DNA of 35,830 nucleotides from a virus: IMG/VR virus record IMGVR_UViG_3300010883_000161, positions 1 through 35,830 of that record; one strand, given 5' to 3'. Below, piece by piece: positions 25,028-31,544 of the stretch. The stretch's first letter is position 1. Each line of letters starts with the position of its first letter. The notes beneath the pieces were generated by a model. The model searched no databases. It was not told where the DNA came from and was given only the letters and a program-made list of their open reading frames with translations. The position numbers were made by a program, and so were the translations under genes.

Positions 25028-25630
25028 ATGCAAGTCAATCATAGGACGCTTGCGCCGATCCATTGCGCCAGCACAGACGAGACGCGCCACAACATTAATA
25101 CCCTGAGTTTTGAGAGTAGCGGCGAAACGATCGCGACTTCCGGCCATATCCTGGCGCGGTTCATCCCGAGCGAGAAACCAGAGCCGGGACTCTGTGAATT
25201 CGTTGTCGGCGTCAAGTCGATCGCCGAGCTGAACAAATCTCAGCGCAAGAAGACAAGTGAGCCGGTTTCAATTGACGCCGACAAGTCGATCGCTAACGGT
25301 CACGTGTTGTTCGAGAGTCCCGATCCCGAGCAATGTGATTACAGTTCCGCCAAGCTCGACGTCGAATATCCCAATTGGAGACAAGTCCACCCCTATATGG
25401 AACCGGGATCGCGACACGCGGCGCATCACACGGTTGCGATCAGCCTGGCGGTCTTGGAGCCGCTACTCGCTGCCGCGCGCCAGTTCAGCGAGACCCGTAA
25501 GGGGGACGGTAAGATGTTGCGGTTTGAATTCGGCGCGGACCCTGAGACTGCCTTTGTGGCGACCATCGACGACACCGGCTCGGGGGATCGGCTCGAATTC
25601 GTTGTGATGCCGATGCGATTGGATAAGTAG
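25028..25630 (+). CDS. DnaN-like sliding clamp (shortened beta subunit)
   Basis: A 200-aa protein resembling the last two domains of bacterial DNA polymerase III beta clamp. Residues ~19-46 (TRHNINTLSFESSGETIATSGHILA, split here for length) follow the beta-clamp pattern R-x-x-L-x-x-(I/L)-x-(F)...(I/L)-A-T-(D/S)-G-x-x-L-A. EYPNWRQVHP (113-122) matches the interdomain (Y/F)PD-x-x-x-VIP motif, and the protein ends FVVMPMRLDK, almost the E. coli DnaN ending VVMPMRL. GAGGTGA lies five bases before the ATG. Full clamps are about 366 aa. With no phage polymerase visible, it may recruit or compete for host replication factors. Confidence 0.7.
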   Translation: MQVNHRTLAPIHCASTDETRHNINTLSFESSGETIATSGHILARFIPSEKPEPGLCEFVVGVKSIAELNKSQRKKTSEPVSIDADKSIANGHVLFESPDPEQCDYSSAKLDVEYPNWRQVHPYMEPGSRHAAHHTVAISLAVLEPLLAAARQFSETRKGDGKMLRFEFGADPETAFVATIDDTGSGDRLEFVVMPMRLDK

Positions 25631-25732
25631 AGCCGATCCCTAGGCCGACCATATTGCGCGCGGTCCTGGCGCTCTGTGGTCGACTTATTGGATCGGATTT
25701 GCCCGATTCAGTCAAAGCAATTGGAGAAAACA

Positions 25733-25975
25733 ATGCCACGATGTGAAGATTACCCATGCTGCGGTCATGGCCCAGCACCCCTCGGCGACGGTGGAGGCTG
25801 CCCCGATGTCGAGGGTAGGTTTGACTGTGTTCTCTGCGGGCAGAAGCTCGCGAAGTCGGCGCGATCGTCAATATGCCGCGATTGCACAACGTCACGTCAG
25901 AACATGGATCAGGACGACCGCGACTATCAGGACATGCTCGACGAACAGCGAGAAGCTCGCGAGGGGAGGTATTAA
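25733..25975 (+). CDS. Small zinc-binding-type protein (CxxCC/CxxC)
   Basis: An 80-aa protein beginning MPRCEDYPCCGHGP, a start shared by many tiny phage proteins, followed by CVLCG and CRDC pairs that can hold one or two zinc ions, then an acidic helical tail. GGAG lies seven bases before ATG 25733. An in-frame GTG at 25676 has no ribosome site. Its stop overlaps the next start (TAATG). Its function is unknown. A regulator or protein-protein adaptor is plausible. Confidence 0.75.
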   Translation: MPRCEDYPCCGHGPAPLGDGGGCPDVEGRFDCVLCGQKLAKSARSSICRDCTTSRQNMDQDDRDYQDMLDEQREAREGRY

Positions 25976-26190
25976 TGCCCAAAACACTATCGGCAGCATT
26001 GGCGAAGGTAGGCGGCGCATCACCCCCCGAGTGCCAGCTTTGCGGGAAATCTGGCGCGGGTGTGTTGTTCTCGATCTTCAGCCCACACGGTTTCGGCACG
26101 TATTGCAAACCCTGCGAGGATGAAGTCGAGCACCTGGACGAGGGAGATTTTGTTTCATATGTCGAGCACCTGGACGAAGGAGAAAAATAG
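25975..26190 (+). CDS. Small zinc-ribbon-type protein with duplicated tail
   Basis: A 71-aa protein with two cysteine pairs (ECQLCG and YCKPCE) spaced about 25 residues apart, a zinc-ribbon layout. The C terminus contains the heptad VEHLDEG twice, 12 codons apart, from a 17-bp exact duplication. AGGGGAGG lies upstream of the overlapping start. It is translated in tandem with its neighbours on both sides. Its function is unknown. Confidence 0.7.
   Translation: MPKTLSAALAKVGGASPPECQLCGKSGAGVLFSIFSPHGFGTYCKPCEDEVEHLDEGDFVSYVEHLDEGEK
26125..26177 (+). repeat. 17-bp direct repeat at a gene end
   Basis: GTCGAGCACCTGGACGA occurs at 26125-26141 and 26161-26177. The second copy runs into AAGGAG, the ribosome site of the next gene (ATG 26191), whereas the first copy runs into AGGGAG. 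The duplication therefore also copied a ribosome-binding-site-like sequence. Confidence 0.9.
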
Positions 26191-26403
26191 ATGCCCGCAA
26201 AAATCCACAAGTCATTGACGGTGGCCCGCATTACTAAAGCGGCAGAAAGGCAGATGTTCGGAACGGACGACCCAGGGTTTTGCATTAAGTGCGGCGACGA
26301 GGTTTCAGGCTGCGAGCCCGACGCGCGTAAATATCCCTGCGACGAGTGCGGCACCAATACCGTTTTTGGGGCCGAGGAGCTTCTGTTTCATGTAGCGGTT
26401 TAG
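26191..26403 (+). CDS. Small zinc-ribbon protein
   Basis: A 70-aa protein with CIKCGDE and CDECGTN cysteine pairs about 20 residues apart, a typical zinc ribbon. The segment CIKCGDEVSGCEPDARKYPC is common in small phage and plasmid proteins. The ATG immediately follows the previous stop and has AAGGAG eight bases upstream. A strong hairpin follows the stop. Its exact function is unknown. A nucleic-acid-binding or adaptor role is usual for such ribbons. Confidence 0.75.
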   Translation: MPAKIHKSLTVARITKAAERQMFGTDDPGFCIKCGDEVSGCEPDARKYPCDECGTNTVFGAEELLFHVAV

Positions 26404-26415
26404 CTTCAAAAACCT

Positions 26416-26447
26416 AGAGCGGGCACCTGGCCGGAGGTGCTCGCTTT
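26416..26447 (+). terminator. Strong stem-loop terminator in the early block
   Basis: A 13-bp stem (26416-26428 with 26435-26447, including two G-U pairs) closes a GGCCGG loop. The upstream side has an A-run (AAAAA near 26408-26412) and the downstream side TTTGTGGTTTT. It sits between the stop at 26403 and the next start at 26483 and probably attenuates early transcription. The T-tract is interrupted, so it may be leaky. Confidence 0.6.
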
Positions 26448-26482
26448 GTGGTTTTGGAAGTAATCAACCGGAGGCAGCAAAA

Positions 26483-26851
26483 ATGGATGTAATAGACGAA
26501 GATAGGCGCGAGATTGAAACACCATTGTTTCAGGACGCACGAACACCCGAAGAGAAAAAAACCCACTTTTTTTTGATTGGGGGAGTCGACTCGTTTTTGA
26601 GTTCATTCGGACCCCCTGAATGGGCGGGCGTGAAGTCTCGCGCCTATTGGGCGTGCACGCCGGAACAACTCGAAAGCGCCCTGGCCTGGGTCAAATCGCG
26701 TGAAGAGTTCAAGCGGGTCTACATTGAAATAGACAAGAGGGACGCGAAGTCTTTGCACTCGCACCTGAGCCACGGCGGAAAACTCGACTACGTGCACATT
26801 TACACAGTGCGACCGGGGCACCCTTCCCTGGAGGTGGGCGCGGATGTATAA
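26483..26851 (+). CDS. Conserved-type phage hypothetical protein
   Basis: A 122-aa protein with an acidic N terminus, then the pattern PPEWAGVKSRAYWACTPEQLESAL (split around residues ~44-67), REEFKRVYIEI and VHIYTVRPGHPSL. The W-x-x-x-KSR-(A/S)-(F/Y)-W-A-C step and the PGHP ending are familiar from short phage proteins of unknown role. GGAGG lies seven bases before the ATG. It is the first gene after the early terminator and overlaps the next gene by eight bases. Confidence 0.7.
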   Translation: MDVIDEDRREIETPLFQDARTPEEKKTHFFLIGGVDSFLSSFGPPEWAGVKSRAYWACTPEQLESALAWVKSREEFKRVYIEIDKRDAKSLHSHLSHGGKLDYVHIYTVRPGHPSLEVGADV

Positions 26852-27125
26852 ATTCATCGCTGGCGAGACCTATTCGTGCCGATCGGTCTGCGATCACAAC
26901 TGCATATGGGCTTACAACGTACAGAGGCGCAGCGCGAAAACTGTATGGATTTGGGAGGTAGGCGCGGGGCGACGTGAAGACAGCCCCACAATTGAAGTCA
27001 AAGCGCGCCGGATTACCGTCTATAAAGGTGAGGAGACGGTATTCCCCAAAGGACGCTATTCGATGGCCCCGATCCTCTCGGCTGCTTCACCTCTCGGCCT
27101 CAAAGCAATGATAGGGAGCAAGTAG
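26844..27125 (+). CDS. Conserved phage/plasmid hypothetical protein (CDHxC, GRYSMAP)
   Basis: A 93-aa protein with YSCRSVCDHNCIWAYNV near the start, RRSAKTVWIWEV in the middle and GRYSMAPILSA near the end. This combination (T/S-R-S-x-C-D-H-x-C, TAKTV, GRYSMAP) recurs in many phage and plasmid small proteins of unknown function. It is probably a compact beta barrel. It overlaps the upstream stop by eight bases and abuts the next start (TAG ATG). Confidence 0.72.
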   Translation: MYKFIAGETYSCRSVCDHNCIWAYNVQRRSAKTVWIWEVGAGRREDSPTIEVKARRITVYKGEETVFPKGRYSMAPILSAASPLGLKAMIGSK

Positions 27126-27449
27126 ATGAAAGGCGCAACTTTCAAGTTCATTCGAGAGGAGTTCAAAGACACGCTCGATGCCTTAGGTAAAGCCATCGGG
27201 AACGACGGCGAGCGCATCAAGCCCTACGACGCCGCGACGACTGCGGCTCATAGGCTGAAGGAACTCGTCGAGGGCGGTTATATCACGATCGTTCTACACA
27301 AGGTCAGGAAGGAGGATGCCGTCACCTGCGAAGCGTTCGCGCTTTGCTCGAACCCGGCAACGCTCACCATCGAACACCCCATCTTGGGCACTTACGAATC
27401 GTGCGAACGGTGCGAAGTGAAGCTGAACGCCCAAGGGGGTGCGCAGTGA
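27126..27449 (+). CDS. Hypothetical protein with C-terminal zinc-ribbon-like cysteines
   Basis: A 107-aa protein. The N-terminal half is a charged helix (FKFIREEFKDTLDALGKAIG). The C-terminal half has FALCSNPAT and SCERC cysteine pairs separated by ~18 residues, compatible with a zinc ribbon. The ATG follows the previous stop directly. Its stop overlaps the next start (GTGA). Its function is unknown. Confidence 0.65.
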   Translation: MKGATFKFIREEFKDTLDALGKAIGNDGERIKPYDAATTAAHRLKELVEGGYITIVLHKVRKEDAVTCEAFALCSNPATLTIEHPILGTYESCERCEVKLNAQGGAQ

Positions 27450-27651
27450 GCGGATTCAAGTGGCGAGTTAGCTTTACCGGGCGCAAGTCTGGCGCGATCG
27501 GGATCGCATACCCCGTCGAAACCGTGGTCGAATCGAGATGGCGACTAGATGAAAACTCCGTATTGGCACATTGCTACGGCATGGGCTGGGAACATATCGC
27601 ACGATTTAAGATCCTAAGCCGACCGGAAGGGGGTGCGAAGTGAGCGGATTC
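27433..27651 (+). repeat. Duplicated translation-initiation region (25 bp, 24/25 identical)
   Basis: Sequences 27433-27457 and 27627-27651 differ at one base. Both contain AAGGGGGTGCG, an overlapping GTGA stop/start and the codons for SGF. Two consecutive genes thus share the same initiation site, probably by duplication or recombination between them. Confidence 0.9.
27446..27643 (+). CDS. Small hypothetical protein (65 aa)
   Basis: GTG 27446 overlaps the upstream stop as GTGA, with AAGGGGG upstream. The 65-aa product (MSGFKWRVSFTG... ending RPEGGAK) has an alternating beta-strand look and no cysteine pairs. Its initiation region is a near copy of that of the next gene. Its function is unknown. 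Confidence 0.6.
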   Translation: MSGFKWRVSFTGRKSGAIGIAYPVETVVESRWRLDENSVLAHCYGMGWEHIARFKILSRPEGGAK

Positions 27652-27891
27652 GACGACATGCGCGTCCAGATCACCCGTAACTTGATCGCAGGCGCGGCGG
27701 GTCGCACGATATTCTGCCCGGACTGTAAAAGCGTGCTCGACATGCCAAACGTGGTGCTCCTCACGGGCAAAACGAGGGCGGGCGTAGCGTGCGGCGATTG
27801 TTTTGACGCCCTACTGGCAAAACGCGGCGAAAACGCGCAAGACCTGCGAGAGGGCGGGCTGGAAATAGACGATGGGAGGGATCTGAAATGA
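27640..27891 (+). CDS. Small zinc-ribbon-type protein (83 aa)
   Basis: GTG 27640 overlaps the upstream stop (GTGA). The product has CPDCKS and CGDCFD pairs about 35 residues apart, a zinc-binding layout, then a charged tail. The first residues (MSGFDD) and ribosome site duplicate those of the preceding gene. Its function is unknown. Confidence 0.65.
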   Translation: MSGFDDMRVQITRNLIAGAAGRTIFCPDCKSVLDMPNVVLLTGKTRAGVACGDCFDALLAKRGENAQDLREGGLEIDDGRDLK

Positions 27892-28133
27892 ACAACGCGG
27901 GGCACACTTTTGGTTCAAAGATTGGAATCCCTATCAGGCTCGCGGGATTCGGTTGCTATGCGCTTGTGATGGATGGCGAATACGGGGTTGATCTATTCAC
28001 CACGCCGATCGAACGGGGCAACGATTCGCTGCCCGATGGTGATTGGATCGAAGTAATCGAGCCGAGATCGCAGGATTTTTTGGACGCAGTAAACGACTTC
28101 TACGGAACTCATTTTTACATGGAGGACTTTTAG
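27888..28133 (+). CDS. Small acidic hypothetical protein (81 aa)
   Basis: ATG 27888 overlaps the upstream stop by ATGA, with GGGAGG upstream. The product is acidic (for example SLPDGDWIEVIEPRSQDFLD) and ends FYMEDF. No motif is recognised. It is part of the tightly packed early block, where stops and starts touch. Confidence 0.62.
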   Translation: MNNAGHTFGSKIGIPIRLAGFGCYALVMDGEYGVDLFTTPIERGNDSLPDGDWIEVIEPRSQDFLDAVNDFYGTHFYMEDF

Positions 28134-28367
28134 ATGATTGAACGTGTCAAAGTCAAAAACTACATGGTCAACGCGAGACTGTCCGGCGCGGAAGGGGTTG
28201 CGTCAATCGCGTTCAGAGTAGGCGCAAATTCAGAGCGTGAAGCATTTACGCAATGGCAAGCATGGAATGCGAGAAGCGGGTACCGGTATGAATGGATGCC
28301 CCAAGCGTCGAGGTATTCAGAGTCAAATGTCGACCGGGTGCTCGAATCGCAAATAATCGGGGATTAG
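28134..28367 (+). CDS. Small hypothetical protein (77 aa)
   Basis: ATG 28134 directly follows the preceding TAG; GGAGG lies upstream in the end of the previous gene. The product (MIERVKVKNYMVNARLSG...) contains a beta-like N-terminal half and a helix with SEREAFTQWQAW. No family is recognised. Confidence 0.6.
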   Translation: MIERVKVKNYMVNARLSGAEGVASIAFRVGANSEREAFTQWQAWNARSGYRYEWMPQASRYSESNVDRVLESQIIGD

Positions 28368-28380
28368 AGGAGGCGGCAGC

Positions 28381-28746
28381 ATGATTGAACACGGTTGGGT
28401 GATAACGAAAGACCATTTCGCGGAAGGTGACGAAGAGAAAGGCGGCAACAATATGAACGCCGTGGGGATGGTAGGGCCGAGAGACGCGACCCTATCGAGT
28501 GAAGAGATCAAGAAGCACCCGAAGAGGGTACATTTCAAGATGTTTTGCGACGACGACGAGCTTGTTTACGAAGGTTTCAACGTCGAATATGACGGAGACG
28601 CTGACGGGGCGACCGAGGAAGAAAGCGAAGCAGCCTCTTACAGATCCGAGCCCGGTTTCGAGCCACTCGACCACTTTGGAGCCCCAAATTTTGGGTGCAC
28701 CTACATCAAGCTGCGCGTCAAAGATAGGAGCTATGAAACCCTGTGA
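28381..28746 (+). CDS. Acidic hypothetical protein (121 aa)
   Basis: GAGGAGG lies upstream of ATG 28381. The product has a strongly acidic middle (DGDADGATEEESEAAS), a beta-like stretch around KRVHFKMFCDDDELVYEGF and the C-terminal FGCTYIKLRVKDRSYETL. It could be an acidic inhibitor of a DNA-binding host protein, but nothing specific supports this. Its stop overlaps the next start (GTGA). Confidence 0.6.
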   Translation: MIEHGWVITKDHFAEGDEEKGGNNMNAVGMVGPRDATLSSEEIKKHPKRVHFKMFCDDDELVYEGFNVEYDGDADGATEEESEAASYRSEPGFEPLDHFGAPNFGCTYIKLRVKDRSYETL

Positions 28747-28922
28747 AAAAAGCAGTTCCGATCACGGAAAAACAGAACGTGGTAGTGGCGTGGTTCTTAT
28801 GGTGCGACGAGTGCGGCGCGAAGTTCAAAGCCAAGCGAAGAGATGCAAAAAAATGCAGCGGGGCTTGTCGCCAGCGCCATTCCCGGCGGGCTTTGAAGCT
28901 CGAAAAATCGAAGGAGGCATGA
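28743..28922 (+). CDS. Zinc-finger microprotein (59 aa)
   Basis: GTG 28743 overlaps the previous stop (GTGA). The 59-aa product contains WCDECGAKFKAKRRDAKKCS followed by GACRQRHSRRA, giving four cysteines (CxxC and CxxxC) in a basic context. This pattern (K-x-C-S-x-x-C-R-x-x-x-x-R-R) is common in small nucleic-acid-binding zinc fingers. GGAGG near its end serves the next gene. Confidence 0.65.
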   Translation: MKKAVPITEKQNVVVAWFLWCDECGAKFKAKRRDAKKCSGACRQRHSRRALKLEKSKEA

Positions 28923-28925
28923 AAT

Positions 28926-29147
28926 ATGATCGAAGTCACCCGAAAGTCACCGCTCAACGGAGCACCCGTGAGCATGAGCATCAACACTACGGAGTTGAAG
29001 GTTGAGCAATGGGATTTCTGGGCTCGTGCGCCGGGAACACCACTGATTCAAGACCATTTCACCGAGTGCAGCGACGAAGAACGTGAGTTCATTCTCACCG
29101 GCATTCGGCCTGAAGAGTGGGCCAAGCTATTTGGCAGCCCAGAATGA
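28926..29147 (+). CDS. Small hypothetical protein (73 aa)
   Basis: AAGGAGG lies eight bases before ATG 28926. The product has a beta-like N-terminal half (MIEVTRKSPLNGAPVSMSI) and a C-terminal helix rich in Glu (CSDEEREFILTGIRPEEWAK). The stop overlaps the next start by ATGA. The acidic C-terminal half resembles small modulators, but its function is unknown. Confidence 0.62.
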   Translation: MIEVTRKSPLNGAPVSMSINTTELKVEQWDFWARAPGTPLIQDHFTECSDEEREFILTGIRPEEWAKLFGSPE

Positions 29148-29599
29148 GCGTCCAAGAGTCGAGATGCGACACATGCGGTCACGTCCGAAGAACCTACAGG
29201 CGGCGGCTGCCAAAAGGCGACCTGCTCGCGCTGTACGATCTGTGGCAGCGCACGCGGGAAGGGGAGACCTGGGTGCACATCAAGGATCTTCAAGGCAAGA
29301 GCGGCGGCGGCGACTTTGCGAAATTTAGATATTGGGAACTGATCGCCCAGCGAATAAACGATGATCCCAGAAAGAAGGACTCTGGCTTCTGGTGTCTGAC
29401 AAATAAAGGCGCGAGCTTCCTAGCAGATGAGAAACCCCTCTACTCTCACGCGATCGTGCGCGAAGGCGAATGCGTTGGCTTTAGCGGGACTCTAATCTCT
29501 GCACCCGAGGCGTTTCGGGGGGCTGGATTCAGTTACCTTGAACTGATGTCTAAATCCGATTCGCCGCTATTCAGAGAGCGAATTGAGCTTGACTCGTAG
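29144..29599 (+). CDS. Zinc-finger plus winged-helix-like hypothetical protein
   Basis: A 151-aa protein starting at ATG 29144 (ATGA overlap). The N terminus holds CDTCGH, followed by RRTYRRRLPKGDLLALYDLW, a helical GGGDFAKFRYWELIAQR segment and GFWCLTNKGASFLADE, the wing pattern of a winged helix (DFAKLRYWGLI...W-x-(L/I)-T-x-KG). Such proteins are frequent in phages and are probably DNA-binding regulators. The 3' end overlaps the converging Sak4-like gene by 33 bases. Confidence 0.68.
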   Translation: MSVQESRCDTCGHVRRTYRRRLPKGDLLALYDLWQRTREGETWVHIKDLQGKSGGGDFAKFRYWELIAQRINDDPRKKDSGFWCLTNKGASFLADEKPLYSHAIVREGECVGFSGTLISAPEAFRGAGFSYLELMSKSDSPLFRERIELDS

Positions 29600-30502
29600 C
29601 ACGTTGTTGAGTTCGACTTTTTGCTCTGGCGACCAATTTCGATCGACCCAGGACTCGCGCAAGGTTGTAAGCTGATCCCTAGTCGCTACGTCAGTCAATT
29701 CGATGAGCGATTGCGCGAAGTCTTGGTCCGAGACTTGATTATCCGTGTCGCCTTCCGCCCAGCGGGAAAGAGCTTCGCCCGAATCCTCTGAGAGCGGTTG
29801 TCCATCCGAAAACTTGCTCGCGAGCTTTGCGGGGCGTTTCGTGATCGCCCGTTCGTCCTTTTCGTCGGGATTCCAGTTCGGCACGCCTTCTGCGCCGGGG
29901 TAGAGCAGGACGTTTGCCGTCATTTCGTAGACAAATTCCTCCCCTGCAATCGCTTGCCACCCTCGATTGACTGGATTTTTGCCGGGGATGATCCGCAGCT
30001 TTTCCTTGGCCCGAAAGCAGAATATCGCATTCACGCCTAGCTGTAGGATCGAGTTGATTAGCCTACGCCGCTGTTGTTTCGGTTCCTTCCAAGCGGTGAA
30101 CGTCATTTTTTGACGCTTTCGGTAATCGTCGCCCGCCATGCGATCAAGCTCCGTGTCGTGCATTTCGAGCACGCCACCCGGTCCCTCGTGCTCGTGCGAC
30201 ATTGAATCGACGATCAAGACCCCCGCATTTTGTTTGACGCAATGCTCAATCGCCGCCAAGTAGTCGAGGGGTGAGAATGGGGCTTCCATCGCGATATGCC
30301 GGAATTTGAAGTCATCGGCGTAATGTAATGCCCGCCGCGATTCTGTGTCGATGTAGAAGATTTCGCCACCCGTGGCACGTTGCATCCCAGTTGCAAGCCG
30401 GAGTGCTGAATACGTCTTGCCTGATCCAGACGGCCCCACGAGGCCAACTAGCATCGGGACGCGCTCTCTTTTTGCCGGAATGTCTTTGAAAATTCTCGTC
30501 AT
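29567..30502 (-). CDS. Sak4-like RecA-fold ATPase (single-strand annealing/recombination)
   Basis: A 311-aa ATPase. Walker A is GPSGSGKT (23-30), Walker B VLIVDS (95-100), and the region FYIDTESRRAL (~49-59) follows. This is the compact AAA_24/RecA fold of phage Sak4-type proteins, which work with an exonuclease in homologous recombination. The start ATG 30502 overlaps the nuclease stop (ATGA at 30499-30502); a longer upstream frame lies within the nuclease gene. The C-terminal ~60 residues are a charged extension. Sak4 identity is inferred from the fold and from the exonuclease partner. Confidence 0.78.
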   Translation of the reverse strand: MTRIFKDIPAKRERVPMLVGLVGPSGSGKTYSALRLATGMQRATGGEIFYIDTESRRALHYADDFKFRHIAMEAPFSPLDYLAAIEHCVKQNAGVLIVDSMSHEHEGPGGVLEMHDTELDRMAGDDYRKRQKMTFTAWKEPKQQRRRLINSILQLGVNAIFCFRAKEKLRIIPGKNPVNRGWQAIAGEEFVYEMTANVLLYPGAEGVPNWNPDEKDERAITKRPAKLASKFSDGQPLSEDSGEALSRWAEGDTDNQVSDQDFAQSLIELTDVATRDQLTTLRESWVDRNWSPEQKVELNNVLRVKLNSLSE

Positions 30503-31308
30503 CGAATTTCTTCTCTCTCCATCTCTTGATTGACCATCCATTGCGGTGCGTGCACTGTCTGAATCTGGCTTGCTGGACCGGGCCAGAACTCGCGCGATTT
30601 GCCTCGCGCCAAACATTTCGCCCAGGTTTCGATCGCCCTGCGCCATTTCAAGTGAGCAAGCTCGCGGAACTCACCCGACATTTGAACCGGGAAAACCGCG
30701 AATGGTTCCTCTACCTGAACAAACACGTAAGTCATCGTTACACGCTCCAAATCGACGTCTAAGAGACTTGAGATGGCGCTCCTATACGCGGGTTCCTGTA
30801 GCAGCGCGTGAGAGTTCACGATTGACCTAGCGGCTGCGTCGGGAGTCATTGCCGGGTCGGTTTTGAGGTCGATAATGTTCAGCCCGTCGCGATGGTCGAT
30901 GTACCCTGAGCAATCTACGGTTTGACCCGCCTCGGTAGTTTCAGCCCATTCGATTCGTTCCTCTACAATGCCGCCGAACTCGATCCCTATATCCTCAAGC
31001 GACCGGCGAATCCGTGCCGAACCAAGTTCGTAGTTCGCCCACTTCGCTGCGGTGACGGGGAGTTTCCCCTCGGCCAGAGCGTGATCGCGTGCGGCCTTGG
31101 CATCTTTGGTTCGGAAGGAGTCACAGTCGATCACCTCGACTTCATTCGTCCCGCCCATGACAGCAGCGTGCCAGAGCGAGCCGTCGACATTTGAACTTGT
31201 CGATGCGCGGCGAAAGTTTCCGAGCAAGCGGTGAGCAGCCCACCCGGCAAGGGGGTACTGATTCAACTTGTGGGCGATCGAGGGGGAAAGTCTTGGTTCT
31301 TCGCTCAT
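30499..31308 (-). CDS. PD-(D/E)XK exonuclease (RecB/RecE-like)
   Basis: A 269-aa nuclease. The motif order is that of RecB-family PD-(D/E)XK enzymes: GSLWH (43-47), Glu116/117 in GIVEERIEW, SGYID (Asp138), IIDLKT (Asp147, Lys149) and QEPAY (Gln171, Tyr175, the QxxxY motif). These enzymes resect DNA ends and supply single strands to the annealing protein. It is directly coupled to the Sak4-like gene. AGGAG precedes ATG 31308. The length matches phage RecE/Cas4-type exonucleases. Confidence 0.85.
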   Translation of the reverse strand: MSEEPRLSPSIAHKLNQYPLAGWAAHRLLGNFRRASTSSNVDGSLWHAAVMGGTNEVEVIDCDSFRTKDAKAARDHALAEGKLPVTAAKWANYELGSARIRRSLEDIGIEFGGIVEERIEWAETTEAGQTVDCSGYIDHRDGLNIIDLKTDPAMTPDAAARSIVNSHALLQEPAYRSAISSLLDVDLERVTMTYVFVQVEEPFAVFPVQMSGEFRELAHLKWRRAIETWAKCLARGKSREFWPGPASQIQTVHAPQWMVNQEMEREEIR

Positions 31309-31544
31309 CTTTTATACTCCTGACTCGCCCCGGCAGGGTTGCAGCCTACCGGAGCGAGCCCTACTAGCTCTCTGCCGATACATTCGGCGTTTTCAACCGC
31401 ACTACACCCTGAGTGTCCGAAAAGTAGTGCGGAAGAAATGACCAACATAACCGCAAAAACCCTACGAAATCGCAGGGTCTTGTTATGTCGGGTAGGTGGA
31501 GCGAAATCGAACTCAAGCGGTTTTCGCCCGTATAGATGTTTCAT
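31305..31544 (-). CDS. Small membrane or lipoprotein-like protein carrying an internal terminator
   Basis: A 79-aa frame whose start overlaps the upstream stop (ATGA at 31541-31544) and whose stop overlaps the nuclease start (ATGA at 31305-31308), strong signs of a real gene. It has a hydrophobic core (VFAVMLVISSALLF) then GHSGC, which may be lipobox-like, and a cysteine-containing tail. Oddly, an intrinsic-terminator-like hairpin lies within the frame. A shorter start at ATG 31448, just beyond that hairpin, would give a 47-aa product with a signal-like N terminus. Confidence 0.5.
   Translation of the reverse strand: MKHLYGRKPLEFDFAPPTRHNKTLRFRRVFAVMLVISSALLFGHSGCSAVENAECIGRELVGLAPVGCNPAGASQEYKR
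31455..31478 (-). terminator. Intrinsic-terminator-like hairpin inside a short gene
   Basis: On the minus strand ACCCTGCGATTTCGTAGGGT folds with about nine pairs (one G-U) and is followed by TTTT (31458-31455). This is a good intrinsic terminator shape for leftward transcription, placed between the 200-aa gene and the nuclease. It could attenuate expression of the recombination genes. Confidence 0.55.

Noticed and set aside
24753-25106. 117-aa plus-strand ORF through the control region
   Set aside because: It runs through the direct repeats and overlaps the clamp start in another frame. It has no ribosome site, and its composition is Arg/Ser-rich and irregular.
25485-26357. 290-aa minus-strand ORF
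   Set aside because: It is antisense to the clamp end and three cysteine-rich genes that are tightly coupled on the plus strand. Its composition (Ser/Pro/Arg-rich) is typical of a shadow frame.
31490-31530. tRNA 3'-end-like sequence (GAGTTCGATT ... CTCCACC) before the terminator, possible attP
   Set aside because: The TTCGATT loop is present, but the five bases on either side do not pair, no acceptor or anticodon arms are seen, and no integrase is found in the genome.
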